NCBI RefSeq assembly: GCF_022834715.1
Contig: NZ_BQKC01000001.1
Coordinates: 408,501-472,500, forward strand
From: Granulimonas faecalis
GTDB taxonomy: Bacteria > Actinomycetota > Coriobacteriia > Coriobacteriales > Atopobiaceae
Reading direction: 5' to 3'
Length of the DNA stretch: 64,000 nt
The translations under genes were made by a program, and so were the position numbers. Positions 6,335 to 15,605 of this stretch are shown in pieces. A model generated the notes under the pieces. That model was not told the origin of the DNA. It did not search any database and saw nothing but the letters and a program-made list of their open reading frames with translations. Numbering within the stretch: the first letter of the stretch is position 1; each line of letters begins with the position of its first letter.

Positions 6335-7312
6335 CTACGCGGGCCACCAGATGCGAACGAGGGGCAGGATGGCGCGGGCCTCGCCGTCGGCGCTGTCGTA
6401 GCACTCCACATAGAGCCGCACGAACTCGTCGAGGTCGAGAAGCTTCACGGGCACGTTGGAGCGGTCGGCCTCGTAGCGGGCCTCCCGGGTGAAGCCGCCC
6501 GTGCTCACGTAGAGCCCGCGGTCGCTTGCGCGCAGGCCCCCGATGAAGGAGCGCACCTCGGGCGCCCCCATGGCCCCCTTGCGGTGCTTTACCTCGGCGA
6601 TGATGCGCGGGCTCTCAAGGCCCAAGGCATCCGGGGACGCGATCAGGTCGCGCCCGCCGTCGGGTCCCTTGGGCGTCACGCGTGCGTAATAGCCCATGGC
6701 GCGGAGCAACCCGGCCACCAGCTGCTCCATCTCTTCCCAGTCGAGGAGGTTCACACGGTCCTTGATGCGTTCGACGCCGTCGTTGTAGGTGGCGGCACGG
6801 GCCTCCTCGTCGTCGGAGGGCGCCGGCTCCTCATCGGCCGCCGGCGGTAGTGCGGCGGCGCGAAGCACATCGGCCATGACCTCGTCAGAGATGGAGAAGA
6901 TCGTCGAGATGGAGCCCAGCGAGTTTTTTGAGGACGTCGAGAGGCTGTCGCGCGGGGCCTCCTGGGTCCACACAACGGCGCGCCGGTAGGTCATGGCCTC
7001 GTTGCCTGCAACGGGCTCGCAGGGGCCCGCCACCTCGCCGATGTGATAGAGGCGGGTTTGGGGGTCGTACATGACGACGGTGCTGCCCTCGACCATGGCA
7101 TGGGCAAAGCGGTTCACCTGGCCGGCCGCCGCGGCGATCTTGGCGCGGCTTTCCTCGGGGTGGAGGGACTCGTAGGCCGTCCTGATCTGGTCGCGGGACA
7201 TGGCGGAGATGTCGGCGCCTCCCAGGTCCCATCCGATACCGATGACACCGTTCTCGATCCAGTTGGACGCGTAGGCGCCGTTGCGGCCTGCGCGAATCAT
7301 CCATGCGTCCAT
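6335..7312 (-). CDS. mrr: Mrr-type type IV restriction endonuclease
   Basis: 325 residues from ATG 7312, preceded by AGGAGC. Residues 1-115 match the N-terminal module often found on Mrr-like proteins (WMIRAGRNGAY, GVIGIGWDLGG, AGQVNRFAHAM, VMYDPQTRLYHIGEV), likely a reader of modified DNA. Residues 190-300 are the Mrr catalytic domain of the PD-(D/E)xK superfamily: MEQLVAGLLRAMGYYARVTPKGPDGGRD, with Asp 222 and the E-x-K pair Glu 240/Lys 242 in IIAEVKH. Such enzymes cut DNA carrying foreign methylation. Its place beside a type I system marks the start of a defence island; high GC suggests it is older here than the type I genes. Confidence 0.88.
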   Translation of the reverse strand: MDAWMIRAGRNGAYASNWIENGVIGIGWDLGGADISAMSRDQIRTAYESLHPEESRAKIAAAAGQVNRFAHAMVEGSTVVMYDPQTRLYHIGEVAGPCEPVAGNEAMTYRRAVVWTQEAPRDSLSTSSKNSLGSISTIFSISDEVMADVLRAAALPPAADEEPAPSDDEEARAATYNDGVERIKDRVNLLDWEEMEQLVAGLLRAMGYYARVTPKGPDGGRDLIASPDALGLESPRIIAEVKHRKGAMGAPEVRSFIGGLRASDRGLYVSTGGFTREARYEADRSNVPVKLLDLDEFVRLYVECYDSADGEARAILPLVRIWWPA

Positions 7313-7447
7313 GCGGGCTCCTGTTGACGTCCTAGGTGATTGCAATCGGATAAAAGTATGCCGCAAGGTCGTCGCACATCACTGCGCCATGTGTTTTTAA
7401 CAGCCGGGCCTCTACTCCCTCATCAGCGAAAGCCTCGCGATGCCGTC

Positions 7448-8374
7448 CTAGATGAGCGTTGATAACGCTCGCATGATTATGTCGACGTCCTTGTTCTCAA
7501 GTTCACGTATTACGTGCAGGTATGTGTCTTGGGTAGTATTCATACTTGCGTGACCAAGGCGCTTGGAAACGCTTGCAATGGAGACGCCTGCATAGAGCAG
7601 GAGCGAGGCGTGGGTATGCCGTAGCCCGTGAACGGAGATGACCGGGACGCCAACCCTGCGGCAATGCCGAGCAAGAACGTTGTTGGCCGTAGAGTTGTAC
7701 ACCTTGCCTTCTACAAAGATGGGCTTGTTTGTAGGAAGGTCTTTGAGTAGGGCAGCGAATTGCATCGTTAACTGCCAGTCGAGCTGGACTTTTCTCACAG
7801 AGGATGCGTTCTTTGTAGGGACAAATCCTCCACCGTTTTTGTAGTCCCAGGTTTTATCGACTGTGAGCGTCTGGCGTGCAAGGTCAAAGTCTTTGGGCGT
7901 GAGCCCCAGGGCCTCGGAGAATCGCAGCCCCGTTTTGGCAACCAGAAGAATCATCCAATCCCAGTCAGGTGAGTCGCCCAGCGCCAGATCCTCGAGGATA
8001 GCGTGGAGTTCGAACTGATTGAGGTACTTCGTTTTCTTTGGGCGTGGCTGCTTGCCTTTGATTATTACTTTGCGAGTAGGGTCGCGCTTGATGAGCCCCT
8101 CGTCTACCGCGTCAAGGACCGCGCCTTTTATCTGGTGGTGGAAATCCATGGTGGTCTGGCGCTCATGTTCTGCTGCATAGCCGTTTATCAGCCGCTGGTA
8201 TTCGATTCTGTCGAGGTCGCACAGCTTGAGAGCGGGTACGAGCTTTCTCAACCAGCTTTGGGTCAGCTCATACTTGCGCATGGTCACGTCCCGGATTGCG
8301 CCCGTCTTGTAGACGCTTACCCACTGGGCAAAGTAGTCACAAAACAGCGTGCTGCCGTTAATTGCTTCGGTCAT
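7448..8374 (-). CDS. Tyrosine recombinase (hsdS-switching integrase)
   Basis: 308 residues from ATG 8374 with a perfect GGAGG site; the longer frame to 8551 reads antisense through the silent hsdS cassette and was rejected. Residues 1-100 are the SAM-like core-binding domain and 115-308 the catalytic domain. Arg 151 (KTGLRFSEAL), His 249 and Arg 252 (HGLRHTH), His 275 (LGH) and nucleophile Tyr 285 (TQDTYLHV) are all in place. It lies between the Mrr gene and the silent hsdS cassette. Enzymes in this position in other type I loci invert or exchange hsdS segments through inverted repeats, which is the likely job here. Confidence 0.92.
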   Translation of the reverse strand: MTEAINGSTLFCDYFAQWVSVYKTGAIRDVTMRKYELTQSWLRKLVPALKLCDLDRIEYQRLINGYAAEHERQTTMDFHHQIKGAVLDAVDEGLIKRDPTRKVIIKGKQPRPKKTKYLNQFELHAILEDLALGDSPDWDWMILLVAKTGLRFSEALGLTPKDFDLARQTLTVDKTWDYKNGGGFVPTKNASSVRKVQLDWQLTMQFAALLKDLPTNKPIFVEGKVYNSTANNVLARHCRRVGVPVISVHGLRHTHASLLLYAGVSIASVSKRLGHASMNTTQDTYLHVIRELENKDVDIIMRALSTLI

Positions 8375-8900
8375 CTCACCCTCCTTCACCAATTCTCTTG
8401 GCTCACGCTGATGAGGGCATGGCTTTGAGTTGAAATTATCCCTAATTGGCGCCTTGGAAGAGTGTTTTTGAGTGCCCAATGCGCTGACCCTTGGGAACAG
8501 CGGAAGCTGGGCGATTTGATTGAGATTAACAGTGGGCGAGACTACAAGCACCTCGAAAATGGAGGCATCCCTGTCTACGGGACGGGAGGGTTGCTAGCCT
8601 ATGTTAACGAAGCCCTTTCCTACAAAAAGGATGCGGTAGGTATAGGACGAAAAGGTACCATTGATCATCCATACAAGCTTAAAGCTCCGTTTTGGACTGT
8701 CGACACCCTTTTTTATGCAGTTCCATCTAGTCAAGCGGACCTAGATTTTGTATTGGGTTTATTTCATAGAATCAATTGGAAGTCAAAAGACGAATCAACA
8801 GGACTTCCGAGCCTTTCAAAGAAAATAATAAATAGTGTGCCTATTATGGCTCCGCTGTTCCAGGAGCAACAGAAGATTGGTAAGGCACTCTCATATTGTG

Positions 8901-9048
8901 ATTCCCTCATCACCCTTCACCGGCGTAAGTTGGAGCACCTCCGGGAGATGAAGAGGGGCCTGCTCCAGAAGATGTTCCCGAAGGACGGTGAGTCGGTCCC
9001 GGAGCTCCGCTTCCCTGGTTTTACTGACCCTTGGGAACAGCGGAAGCT
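8901..9048 (+). repeat. Inverted repeat, silent-cassette arm (pairs with 11727-11874)
   Basis: Runs from the end of recognition domain 1 (DSLITLH) through the central linker into the start of domain 2 (DPWEQRKL). Its reverse complement, with only about half a dozen mismatches, occurs at 11727-11874 in the expressed hsdS. Further copies of the DPWEQRK end lie at 8484 and, inverted, at 12325-12348; a further linker copy is at about 11180-11255. These are natural crossover sites for the recombinase. Confidence 0.85.
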
Positions 9049-9501
9049 GGGCGATTTGATTGAGATTAACAGTGGGCGAGACTACAAGCACCTCGAAAAT
9101 GGAGGCATCCCTGTCTACGGGACGGGAGGGTTGCTAGCCTATGTTAACGAAGCCCTTTCCTACAAAAAGGATGCGGTAGGTATAGGACGAAAAGGTACCA
9201 TTGATCATCCATACAAGCTTAAAGCTCCGTTTTGGACTGTCGACACCCTTTTTTATGCAGTTCCATCTAGTCAAGCGGACCTAGATTTTGTATTGGGTTT
9301 ATTTCATAGAATCAATTGGAAGTCAAAAGACGAATCAACAGGACTTCCGAGCCTTTCAAAGAAAATAATAAATAGTGTGCCTATTATGGCTCCGCTGTTC
9401 CAGGAGCAACAGAAGATTGGTAAGGCACTCTCATATTGTGATTCCCTCATCACCCTTCACCAGCGTAAGGAGCTTGCTTCTATGGTGAACTGCCTGCAAA
9501 T

Positions 9502-9539
9502 AGGGGGCGGTCCGATTAACCCTAATCGGACCGCCCCCT
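9502..9539 (-). terminator. Terminator of the type I RM operon
   Basis: A perfect 17-bp stem (9502-9518 with 9523-9539) and four-base loop, 35 bases beyond the hsdM stop. It also closes the silent cassette from the other side. The T run is poor in both directions, but the stem is very stable. Confidence 0.8.
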
Positions 9540-9573
9540 GATGGGGCCGTACTCGCGCTGCGATGAGCCTTGA

Positions 9574-11157
9574 CTACACTCCGAGGAGTTTCAGCTGCTC
9601 GGCGATGGTCTTCTCAAGCTCGGCTATCTCTCGATCGTCCTGCTCGAGCTTTCGTTGGATCTCCTGCAGGTCGATTTCCGGCTCGGGTTCGAATGTGTCC
9701 ACATACCTCGGGATATTGAGGTTGTAGTCGTTCTCCTTAATCTCCTCGAGCGGTGCCACATGTGCGTATTTGTCGACATCGACCCGGTTTTTGTAGGTCT
9801 CGACGATCTTCTTGATGTGCTCGGGCTCCAGGCGATTCTGATTCTTCGCCTTCTCGAACTCCCGAGATGCATCGATAAACAGCACGTCCTTGGTGTCACG
9901 GTTCTTCTTGAGAACCATGATGATGGTGGGAATTCCTGTGCCGTAGAAGATATTGGCAGGGAGCCCGATGACGGCATCCAAGTAGTTCTTATCGATAATC
10001 TTCTGCCTGATCACGCCCTCTGCTGCGCCACGGAATAGCACGCCGTGGGGCAAGACGATCGCCATGGTGCCCTCGTCTCCAAGATGGTAAAGACTGTGGA
10101 GGATAAAGGCATAGTCGGCTTTTGTCTTAGGGGCGAGCTTGCCATATGGACCAAAGCGCTCGTCCTTCAGCTTAGTCTCGCTGTTGTCCCAATGCGCGGA
10201 ATAAGGGGGGTTGGCCACAACGGCATCAAAGGATGTGTGGGGGTCGTCAATACCACGAGCGTCCTTGCCAAACGGCCAGTCGGTGTCGAGCGTATCGGCA
10301 TTGGACAGGATCATATTGTTATAGGGCACGCCGTGCATCATCAGATTCATACGTGCAAGATTGTATGTGGTGGTGTTCAGCTCCTGCCCAAAGTACTTAA
10401 CTGGTTGGCCCTCGGGAAGCTCCTGGCCAACGGTGAGAAGAAGAGACCCCGACCCCATCGTAGGGTCGTACACCTCAAAGAAATCGTTCGTCCGCTTCTT
10501 GCCTAGGGTGACAATCTTCGACAGAATCTCACTCACCTCGTGGGGAGTGTAGAACTCGCCACCTTTTTTACCGGCCGATGCTGCGAACTGCTTAATCAAG
10601 TACTCGTAAATCGCACCTAGGATATCTTTCCCGTCATCGCTTTTATAATCGATGCTGTCTACGAGCTTGACGATGCGGTTCAGAGACTTCGCTCTCTCGT
10701 TTGTTGAGGACCCCAGCCGCGAATCGCCGAGATTGACGTCGTTGAAGATGCCTCTGAAATCACGCTCCGCGTCCTTGTTGAGCTGGGCGTTCTTGTTGAA
10801 GTTGTCAAACATGTCCTGGTAGTCGCTTGGCACGACCTCGCTGTTGTCGATTCTTGCTACCAGCGATGCCCAGGTGTCGTCCGGTGCGATGGCATATCCG
10901 AGGCTCGAAGAAATGTCTTCAAGGTAGTCGTTCAGGTCGTCACCGCTGGCTTGCTCCAGATAGGCGTCGTTGGGTGTTTGTCCAGGGGCGACGTCGATAA
11001 TGCCATCGTTGACCAGGTAGTTCTGCTGGTGCTCGGACAGATACCGGTAGAACATGAAGGCCAGGATGTAGTTCTTGTACTCGGCTGCGTCCATATTGCC
11101 GCGCAGCTCATTGGCCATGGCCCACAACTTCGAAGAGATCTCCTGCAGGTTGCTCAT
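9574..11157 (-). CDS. hsdM: Type I restriction-modification methyltransferase subunit
   Basis: 527 residues. I start at ATG 11157 (MSNLQEIS) because AAAGGA lies seven bases before it; a TTG seven codons earlier overlaps the hsdS stop. The N-terminal helical domain (AEYKNYILAFMFYRYLSE) precedes an adenine methyltransferase: EFYTPHEVSEIL at 201-212, SAM motif DPTMGSGSLL at 231-240, catalytic NPPY at 316-319. It methylates adenine in the sites chosen by HsdS and forms the M2S core. Last gene of the operon, 13 bases after hsdS. Lower GC than the chromosome, as are all type I genes here. Confidence 0.97.
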   Translation of the reverse strand: MSNLQEISSKLWAMANELRGNMDAAEYKNYILAFMFYRYLSEHQQNYLVNDGIIDVAPGQTPNDAYLEQASGDDLNDYLEDISSSLGYAIAPDDTWASLVARIDNSEVVPSDYQDMFDNFNKNAQLNKDAERDFRGIFNDVNLGDSRLGSSTNERAKSLNRIVKLVDSIDYKSDDGKDILGAIYEYLIKQFAASAGKKGGEFYTPHEVSEILSKIVTLGKKRTNDFFEVYDPTMGSGSLLLTVGQELPEGQPVKYFGQELNTTTYNLARMNLMMHGVPYNNMILSNADTLDTDWPFGKDARGIDDPHTSFDAVVANPPYSAHWDNSETKLKDERFGPYGKLAPKTKADYAFILHSLYHLGDEGTMAIVLPHGVLFRGAAEGVIRQKIIDKNYLDAVIGLPANIFYGTGIPTIIMVLKKNRDTKDVLFIDASREFEKAKNQNRLEPEHIKKIVETYKNRVDVDKYAHVAPLEEIKENDYNLNIPRYVDTFEPEPEIDLQEIQRKLEQDDREIAELEKTIAEQLKLLGV

Positions 11158-11170
11158 GGAGGTTTCCTTT

Positions 11171-12403
11171 CTAGACAAACATCTGCTGAAGCAGGCCTTT
11201 TTTCATTTCTTGCAGGTGCTCCAACTTACGCTGGTGAAGGGTGATGAGGGAGTCGAGACGGGAGAAAAAGTCACCAATCGCCTTTTGTTCCGCAATTTGC
11301 GGTAAAGGGACAGGCGTCTCCATTACCCTCTTTCTTGAAATATTGAATCTTGATATACCTTGTGCGAGAACCTTCATTTTCGAACGGAATAAGCTCGAAC
11401 GGAGCATGTAGGCGAGGTACAACGCATCGAATGAGCCATTCTGCCGGTAGCCGAAGCAGAAGCTGTTTAGGTAGACGTCCTTCTGGTCAGAGAGCCAAAC
11501 TGAAGACATGCCGACGTCTTCCGGAGTCTCAGACGACGTTGTAAAGAGCGTATCCCCCGTCTGCACCAACTGCTGCTTTGTATCTATCTCTATAAGCTCT
11601 AGTCTTTCGGGGTCCACTACTGGATTCTCAAATACGTTGGTATAGGGGATGTAACGTGCGAATCCGTGCCCAAAATCAGAGCTGGATTTACCGCTAAGGC
11701 CAGAGTAGGTCGTTCCGCAATCGCCTAGCTTCCGCTGTTCCCAAGGGTCAGTAAAACCGGGGAAGCGGAGCTCCGGAGCCGACTCCCCGTCCTTCGGGAA
11801 CATCTTCTGGAGCAGGCCCCTCTTCATCTCCCGGAGGTGCTCCAACTTACGCTGGTGAAGGGTGATGAGGGAGTCAATCTTGCTGAAGAACCGTCCGATT
11901 TGGCCCTGTTCGGAGATCTGCGGGACAAGAATTGTTTGGTCGAGGAAATCATCGACAACCAGCTCATTCATCATTGTTCCAAGCTTAGTAGACCGAACCA
12001 GAATTGGCCTCATGGTTGGTTCATGATGTATGTAGTGCTTCCAAAAAGCCTGATTCTGTTCTCCAGTTGGCCTAAGACAAGTGAATCGTGGGGACATAAC
12101 GCCTGTACCCGCATCATTTAGAACAAATCTTCCAAATGCAAACTCTTTGTTTTTATGACCCTCGAAGGCAATGTCTCCTTTTCTCAAGACTTTGTAATTA
12201 CGGAGAGAGTCGTTCGCGGCTCCATTGCCTTCTTCTTTGTATGTCATCGTCGAAATCGAGAGAGTGGACTCTTGACCAAGCCCTTGTTTATTCCGCTCAT
12301 TATTTTTGCGGTATAGGTCACCAAACTTCCGCTGTTCCCAAGGGTCAGTAAAACCGGGAAAGCGGAGCTTTGGAACACTTGGCTTCTTTTCGTCCATTTG
12401 CAT
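11171..12403 (-). CDS. hsdS: Type I specificity subunit, expressed copy
   Basis: 410 residues, full length for a two-domain HsdS. Recognition domain 1 covers about residues 20-180, the central coiled spacer about 180-215 (DSLITLHQRKLEHLREMKRGL), domain 2 about 230-380, and a second coiled spacer ends the protein (KLEHLQEMKKGLLQQMFV). Both domains differ from the silent-cassette domain, so recombination would change the target sequence. Starts at ATG 12403, six bases after the hsdR stop, with GAAGGG upstream. It joins HsdM and HsdR and sets DNA specificity. Confidence 0.95.
   Translation of the reverse strand: MQMDEKKPSVPKLRFPGFTDPWEQRKFGDLYRKNNERNKQGLGQESTLSISTMTYKEEGNGAANDSLRNYKVLRKGDIAFEGHKNKEFAFGRFVLNDAGTGVMSPRFTCLRPTGEQNQAFWKHYIHHEPTMRPILVRSTKLGTMMNELVVDDFLDQTILVPQISEQGQIGRFFSKIDSLITLHQRKLEHLREMKRGLLQKMFPKDGESAPELRFPGFTDPWEQRKLGDCGTTYSGLSGKSSSDFGHGFARYIPYTNVFENPVVDPERLELIEIDTKQQLVQTGDTLFTTSSETPEDVGMSSVWLSDQKDVYLNSFCFGYRQNGSFDALYLAYMLRSSLFRSKMKVLAQGISRFNISRKRVMETPVPLPQIAEQKAIGDFFSRLDSLITLHQRKLEHLQEMKKGLLQQMFV
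11727..11874 (-). repeat. Inverted repeat, expressed-hsdS arm
   Basis: Counterpart of 8901-9048. It covers the central spacer and the first residues of recognition domain 2. A crossover between the two arms would invert about 2.8 kb including hsdM and exchange the second recognition domain of the expressed gene. Confidence 0.85.
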
Positions 12404-12408
12404 CCCTT

Positions 12409-15400
12409 CTACTCCATAACTAGGTCGTCGGCGAGCTCGTAGATCGCCTCTCGCAGGGCATTGCGATACTTGATCTTTGAGAGTGCCTGGACTTCTTCGC
12501 TCTCAGCGATCTGCTTATAGCCTTCGGATGCCTGAGACAATATGAATTTTATCCATCCAGTATCGTCCAGGTCCTGCTGGCCGTAGCGGTGATGGCTGAA
12601 CATCTCGTGCATCTTCGCATTCGGGACAATCTCGGTGATGCCCCACTTGACCCTAAACCGCAGAAAGCGCCTGTCCAGACTCGCGTTGTTGGCATCTTGA
12701 ATAATGGGGCCGCAGTCATCCAGCTTCACGGGATAGTCGATCTTTGCGTCTGCGGGCGGGTACTCCTTGCTCACAATAGCCGCGGCTGCCTTGATGATCT
12801 TTGTCGCATAGGAACGGTCCTCGAGGCCGTTGGCAAACTGGCGGATTTCTTCCTGTGTCGCCATTGCCTCGTCAACCTTGTTCTCATGCACCTGGTTCAT
12901 CAACTGCTCGACCAACTCGGCCAGATAGTCGTAGTTGACTTCGACATCCTTGATGTGTGTCATCTGGAGCTCAAGCTGTTGGATGGGGATGCGTTTCTCT
13001 TTGGCGAGGTGCTCCTTGAGCTCGTTTGCGAGGACAGTGGTGAGCCTTGTCTCCTCATCCGGTGTCATCCCGAGTGCTTCAACGATCTTGTCGGGATCGT
13101 CGTAGTCGAATCCGTCCTCACCGTTCACGGTTGTGTACTGCTTGAGCTTGGCCATGCCGCGGTTGTATTCCCGCAACAGGTCGAGCATGAAGTCCTTTTG
13201 GGCCTCCGATGGCGGGAGCTCGTTGAAGTCGCTTGTCAGATCGCGGAGTTTGTCAACCTTTCCTCGAACCGCCTCGAGCATGTCCTCAAATTCAGGCGCA
13301 GTGATTCCGTCCTCAACGTTTTGCTCACTACGCTGCTCGTCGGTAAGATCGGCCGAGTCTTTGTTGGCGTACACGGCCAAGGCCTCGTTCATGAGCCTCT
13401 CGTTGTGGGCGGGCCAGCGATAGTTGACAATGCGTCCCCACGGCTTTTCCTGTAGGTCGGCAATACGGTTTGTGCGCGAGTACGCCTGGATGAGCCCGGC
13501 TCCTTTGAGCGTTCGGTCGACGTAGAGCGTATTGAGCTCCGGGGCATCGAAGCCGGTCAGGAGTTGGTCCACCACGATAACAAGATCGAGAAAGTTCCCG
13601 TCTTTTGCGGTGCGGTTGAGGCGCGTGGTGAGGTCTTGGGTGTAACTAGAGACATCGGCCATGCCAAAGTTGGTGCCGAATTCCTCGTTGTAGGCCTGGA
13701 TAGCCTCAAAGAGCCCCTTGTTGGTTTCTAGCTGAGTATCGTTGTTCGATGTGTTCTGGCTGAACGTAACCGCTACCTTGAGGGTATCCTTGCCCTCATT
13801 CGCGCGCTCGGCGTTCATACGTTGGAACTCTCGGAAATACTTCATCGCCATGGGGGTGCTGGCCTTGCCGCCACCAACGTGGGTGGTGAGCAGCGCGTTG
13901 TATTTGCCGTCGTTTGAGCGGTTACGCCAGTTGTTAAAGATGTCTTGCACCACCAGGGCTATGTGGTCGTCGTTCTCGTCGTAGAAAGACGGCTCCACGG
14001 CATCGTCCATGTCCTCAGGGGTCATGTTGTCGATCTTTTCCTGGATCTGTTCATCGGACCAATCCGGGTGCTGCTGCCTATAAAAACTAGGGAGGTATTT
14101 CTCTCGCATTTCTTGCTCATTGATAGTGGTCTCAAAGTCCACCTTAAAACCGAGTACGTTTTTGTCCGCGATGGCCTCACGGATCGTATAAGAATGGAGC
14201 AGCTTGCCGAAGATGTCCTCGGTTCGCAGAGACGGGGCGTCGTCGAACATTGGAGTGCCCGTATAGCCGACCCATGCCGCATGCTTGAACGCCTGCTGGA
14301 TGGCCTTGAATGACTCGCCTCCGGTGGAGCGGTGGGCCTCGTCAACGATAAAGACGATGTTCTTATCCGGAGACTTGAACGACTTGCGCTTTACCAGGCG
14401 GTCGAGTTTCTGCACCGAAGTGACGATGATTCCGTTGTCCTTCGACTTGAGTTTGCGGCTCAAATCTCCCGTGTTCTGGGTGTCCTGTACACTCGAGGGC
14501 ATCTCGTCGTCTGCGTCCGGGTCATAGGCGCGATAGTTTTCGCTCGTTTGTTTGGTGAGTGCGATGCGATCGACGAGGAAGACCACCTTGTCGATTTTGG
14601 GCATGCGGCTGGCGAGCCATGCCGTTTTGAAACTCGTGATTGTCTTGCCCGAGCCTGTGGTGTGCCAGATGTAGCCGACCTTGTTCACTCCCAGCTCAAA
14701 GTCGACCCGTTTGAGGCCGTCGATCACGTTCTGTGTCGCATACACCTGGTACGGGCGCATGACCTTGAGGCTTTCCTTGTTCTTAGTGCCGTCAAGAATC
14801 ATGTAATTGGTAGCCATCTGGTGAGCCATGGGAATGGAGAGCATAGAGTCTGCGAACTCTTTCCAATTGCGTACCACTGTGTTGTCGCTTTTGCGCTGCC
14901 AGTTGAAGGCAAAGTCCTTATTGAAGCGGTCTGCGGTGGTGTTGGCCATGTACTTCACGTTATTGGGCGTGATGGCTACAAGAATTTGCAGAGTCGAGAA
15001 GATGTCGCGGTACTGGCCTTCATCAATGTACTGTTCCATCTGATTGAGGGCTTCATTGACATCGTGCGTCTCGGTCTTTTCCTCTATTTGAATCACGGGA
15101 AGCCCGTTGATGAGCAACGTGGTGTCGAAGCGACAGTCTCTTTTGCCGGTTATCTTTGCGGGGCGGCGAATCTGGTTCACCACTTGGTAAACGGTGTCGC
15201 CCGCGCCGATTTGCTTTTGGTCGAACACAGTGAGAAACACGTGGCGGCCGTCATCGAGATCGACTTCGATCTGCGAGACACCGTTCATGCCGTAAAGGAA
15301 CTGACCGGCCTGATATGGGGTCTCCAGGTCGGAAATAATGCGTTTTACCTGGTTAAACTCAACCGTGCTCAGTGGGTTGTCGAGGGTGTCCTGGTTGTGG

Positions 15401-15603
15401 CGCTCGAGTATTTTTTTGAAGTTGTCCCAGAGCTGGTCGGTAGTCTTGATCTCCGGCTCGTACTTCCATCGCTTGGTCTTGGCAACGTAGCTTGCCGGCT
15501 CGCACACAACTCCCCACGGGCTCTCGTCGCCCTCCTGTGGGCTCGCGATGGTTCCATTGCAGAGGTACTGAATAAGATCGTTCTCGAACTGGAGTTCGTT
15601 CAC
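12409..15603 (-). CDS. hsdR: Type I restriction endonuclease subunit R
   Basis: 1064 residues, translated from GTG 15603, two bases after the stop of the half-size hsdS. N-terminal PD-(D/E)xK nuclease: Asp 160 and the E-x-K of IQIEEKTE (Glu 174, Lys 176). Superfamily 2 helicase motor: Walker A HTTGSGKT at about 314-321, DEAH box at 421-424, then GYTGTPMF (motif III), TRLNRTAKDGNFLDLVIVVD and QAYSRTNR (motif VI). It translocates DNA and cleaves unmethylated substrate at a distance when bound to M2S. Length and motif order are normal and no disruption is visible. Confidence 0.97.
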   Translation of the reverse strand: MNELQFENDLIQYLCNGTIASPQEGDESPWGVVCEPASYVAKTKRWKYEPEIKTTDQLWDNFKKILERHNQDTLDNPLSTVEFNQVKRIISDLETPYQAGQFLYGMNGVSQIEVDLDDGRHVFLTVFDQKQIGAGDTVYQVVNQIRRPAKITGKRDCRFDTTLLINGLPVIQIEEKTETHDVNEALNQMEQYIDEGQYRDIFSTLQILVAITPNNVKYMANTTADRFNKDFAFNWQRKSDNTVVRNWKEFADSMLSIPMAHQMATNYMILDGTKNKESLKVMRPYQVYATQNVIDGLKRVDFELGVNKVGYIWHTTGSGKTITSFKTAWLASRMPKIDKVVFLVDRIALTKQTSENYRAYDPDADDEMPSSVQDTQNTGDLSRKLKSKDNGIIVTSVQKLDRLVKRKSFKSPDKNIVFIVDEAHRSTGGESFKAIQQAFKHAAWVGYTGTPMFDDAPSLRTEDIFGKLLHSYTIREAIADKNVLGFKVDFETTINEQEMREKYLPSFYRQQHPDWSDEQIQEKIDNMTPEDMDDAVEPSFYDENDDHIALVVQDIFNNWRNRSNDGKYNALLTTHVGGGKASTPMAMKYFREFQRMNAERANEGKDTLKVAVTFSQNTSNNDTQLETNKGLFEAIQAYNEEFGTNFGMADVSSYTQDLTTRLNRTAKDGNFLDLVIVVDQLLTGFDAPELNTLYVDRTLKGAGLIQAYSRTNRIADLQEKPWGRIVNYRWPAHNERLMNEALAVYANKDSADLTDEQRSEQNVEDGITAPEFEDMLEAVRGKVDKLRDLTSDFNELPPSEAQKDFMLDLLREYNRGMAKLKQYTTVNGEDGFDYDDPDKIVEALGMTPDEETRLTTVLANELKEHLAKEKRIPIQQLELQMTHIKDVEVNYDYLAELVEQLMNQVHENKVDEAMATQEEIRQFANGLEDRSYATKIIKAAAAIVSKEYPPADAKIDYPVKLDDCGPIIQDANNASLDRRFLRFRVKWGITEIVPNAKMHEMFSHHRYGQQDLDDTGWIKFILSQASEGYKQIAESEEVQALSKIKYRNALREAIYELADDLVME

Positions 15604-15605
15604 GG

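Larger units (their letters stand above)
8484..9541 (+). pseudogene. Silent hsdS cassette with two identical recognition domains
   Basis: Oriented opposite to the expressed RM operon. It encodes a target-recognition domain (from DPWEQRKLGD to DSLITLH), the conserved central linker (RRKLEHLREMKRGLLQKMF, DGESVPELRFPGF) and then the same recognition domain again. Bases 8484-8921 and 9024-9461 are identical over 438 bp. It has no N-terminal hsdS start or ribosome site (GTG 8462 opens the frame), and its last 20 codons are unrelated sequence. It is a donor for the expressed hsdS at 11171-12403, sharing about 148 bp of near-identical inverted sequence with it. Confidence 0.88.

Noticed and set aside
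8375-8551. N-terminal extension of the recombinase
   Set aside because: The added 59 residues are the antisense of the silent hsdS cassette; ATG 8374 has a perfect GGAGG site.
8484-9461. Long direct repeat considered as CRISPR or transposon duplication
   Set aside because: Both copies are in-frame HsdS recognition domains joined by the normal HsdS linker. No CRISPR-like short repeats occur anywhere in the window.
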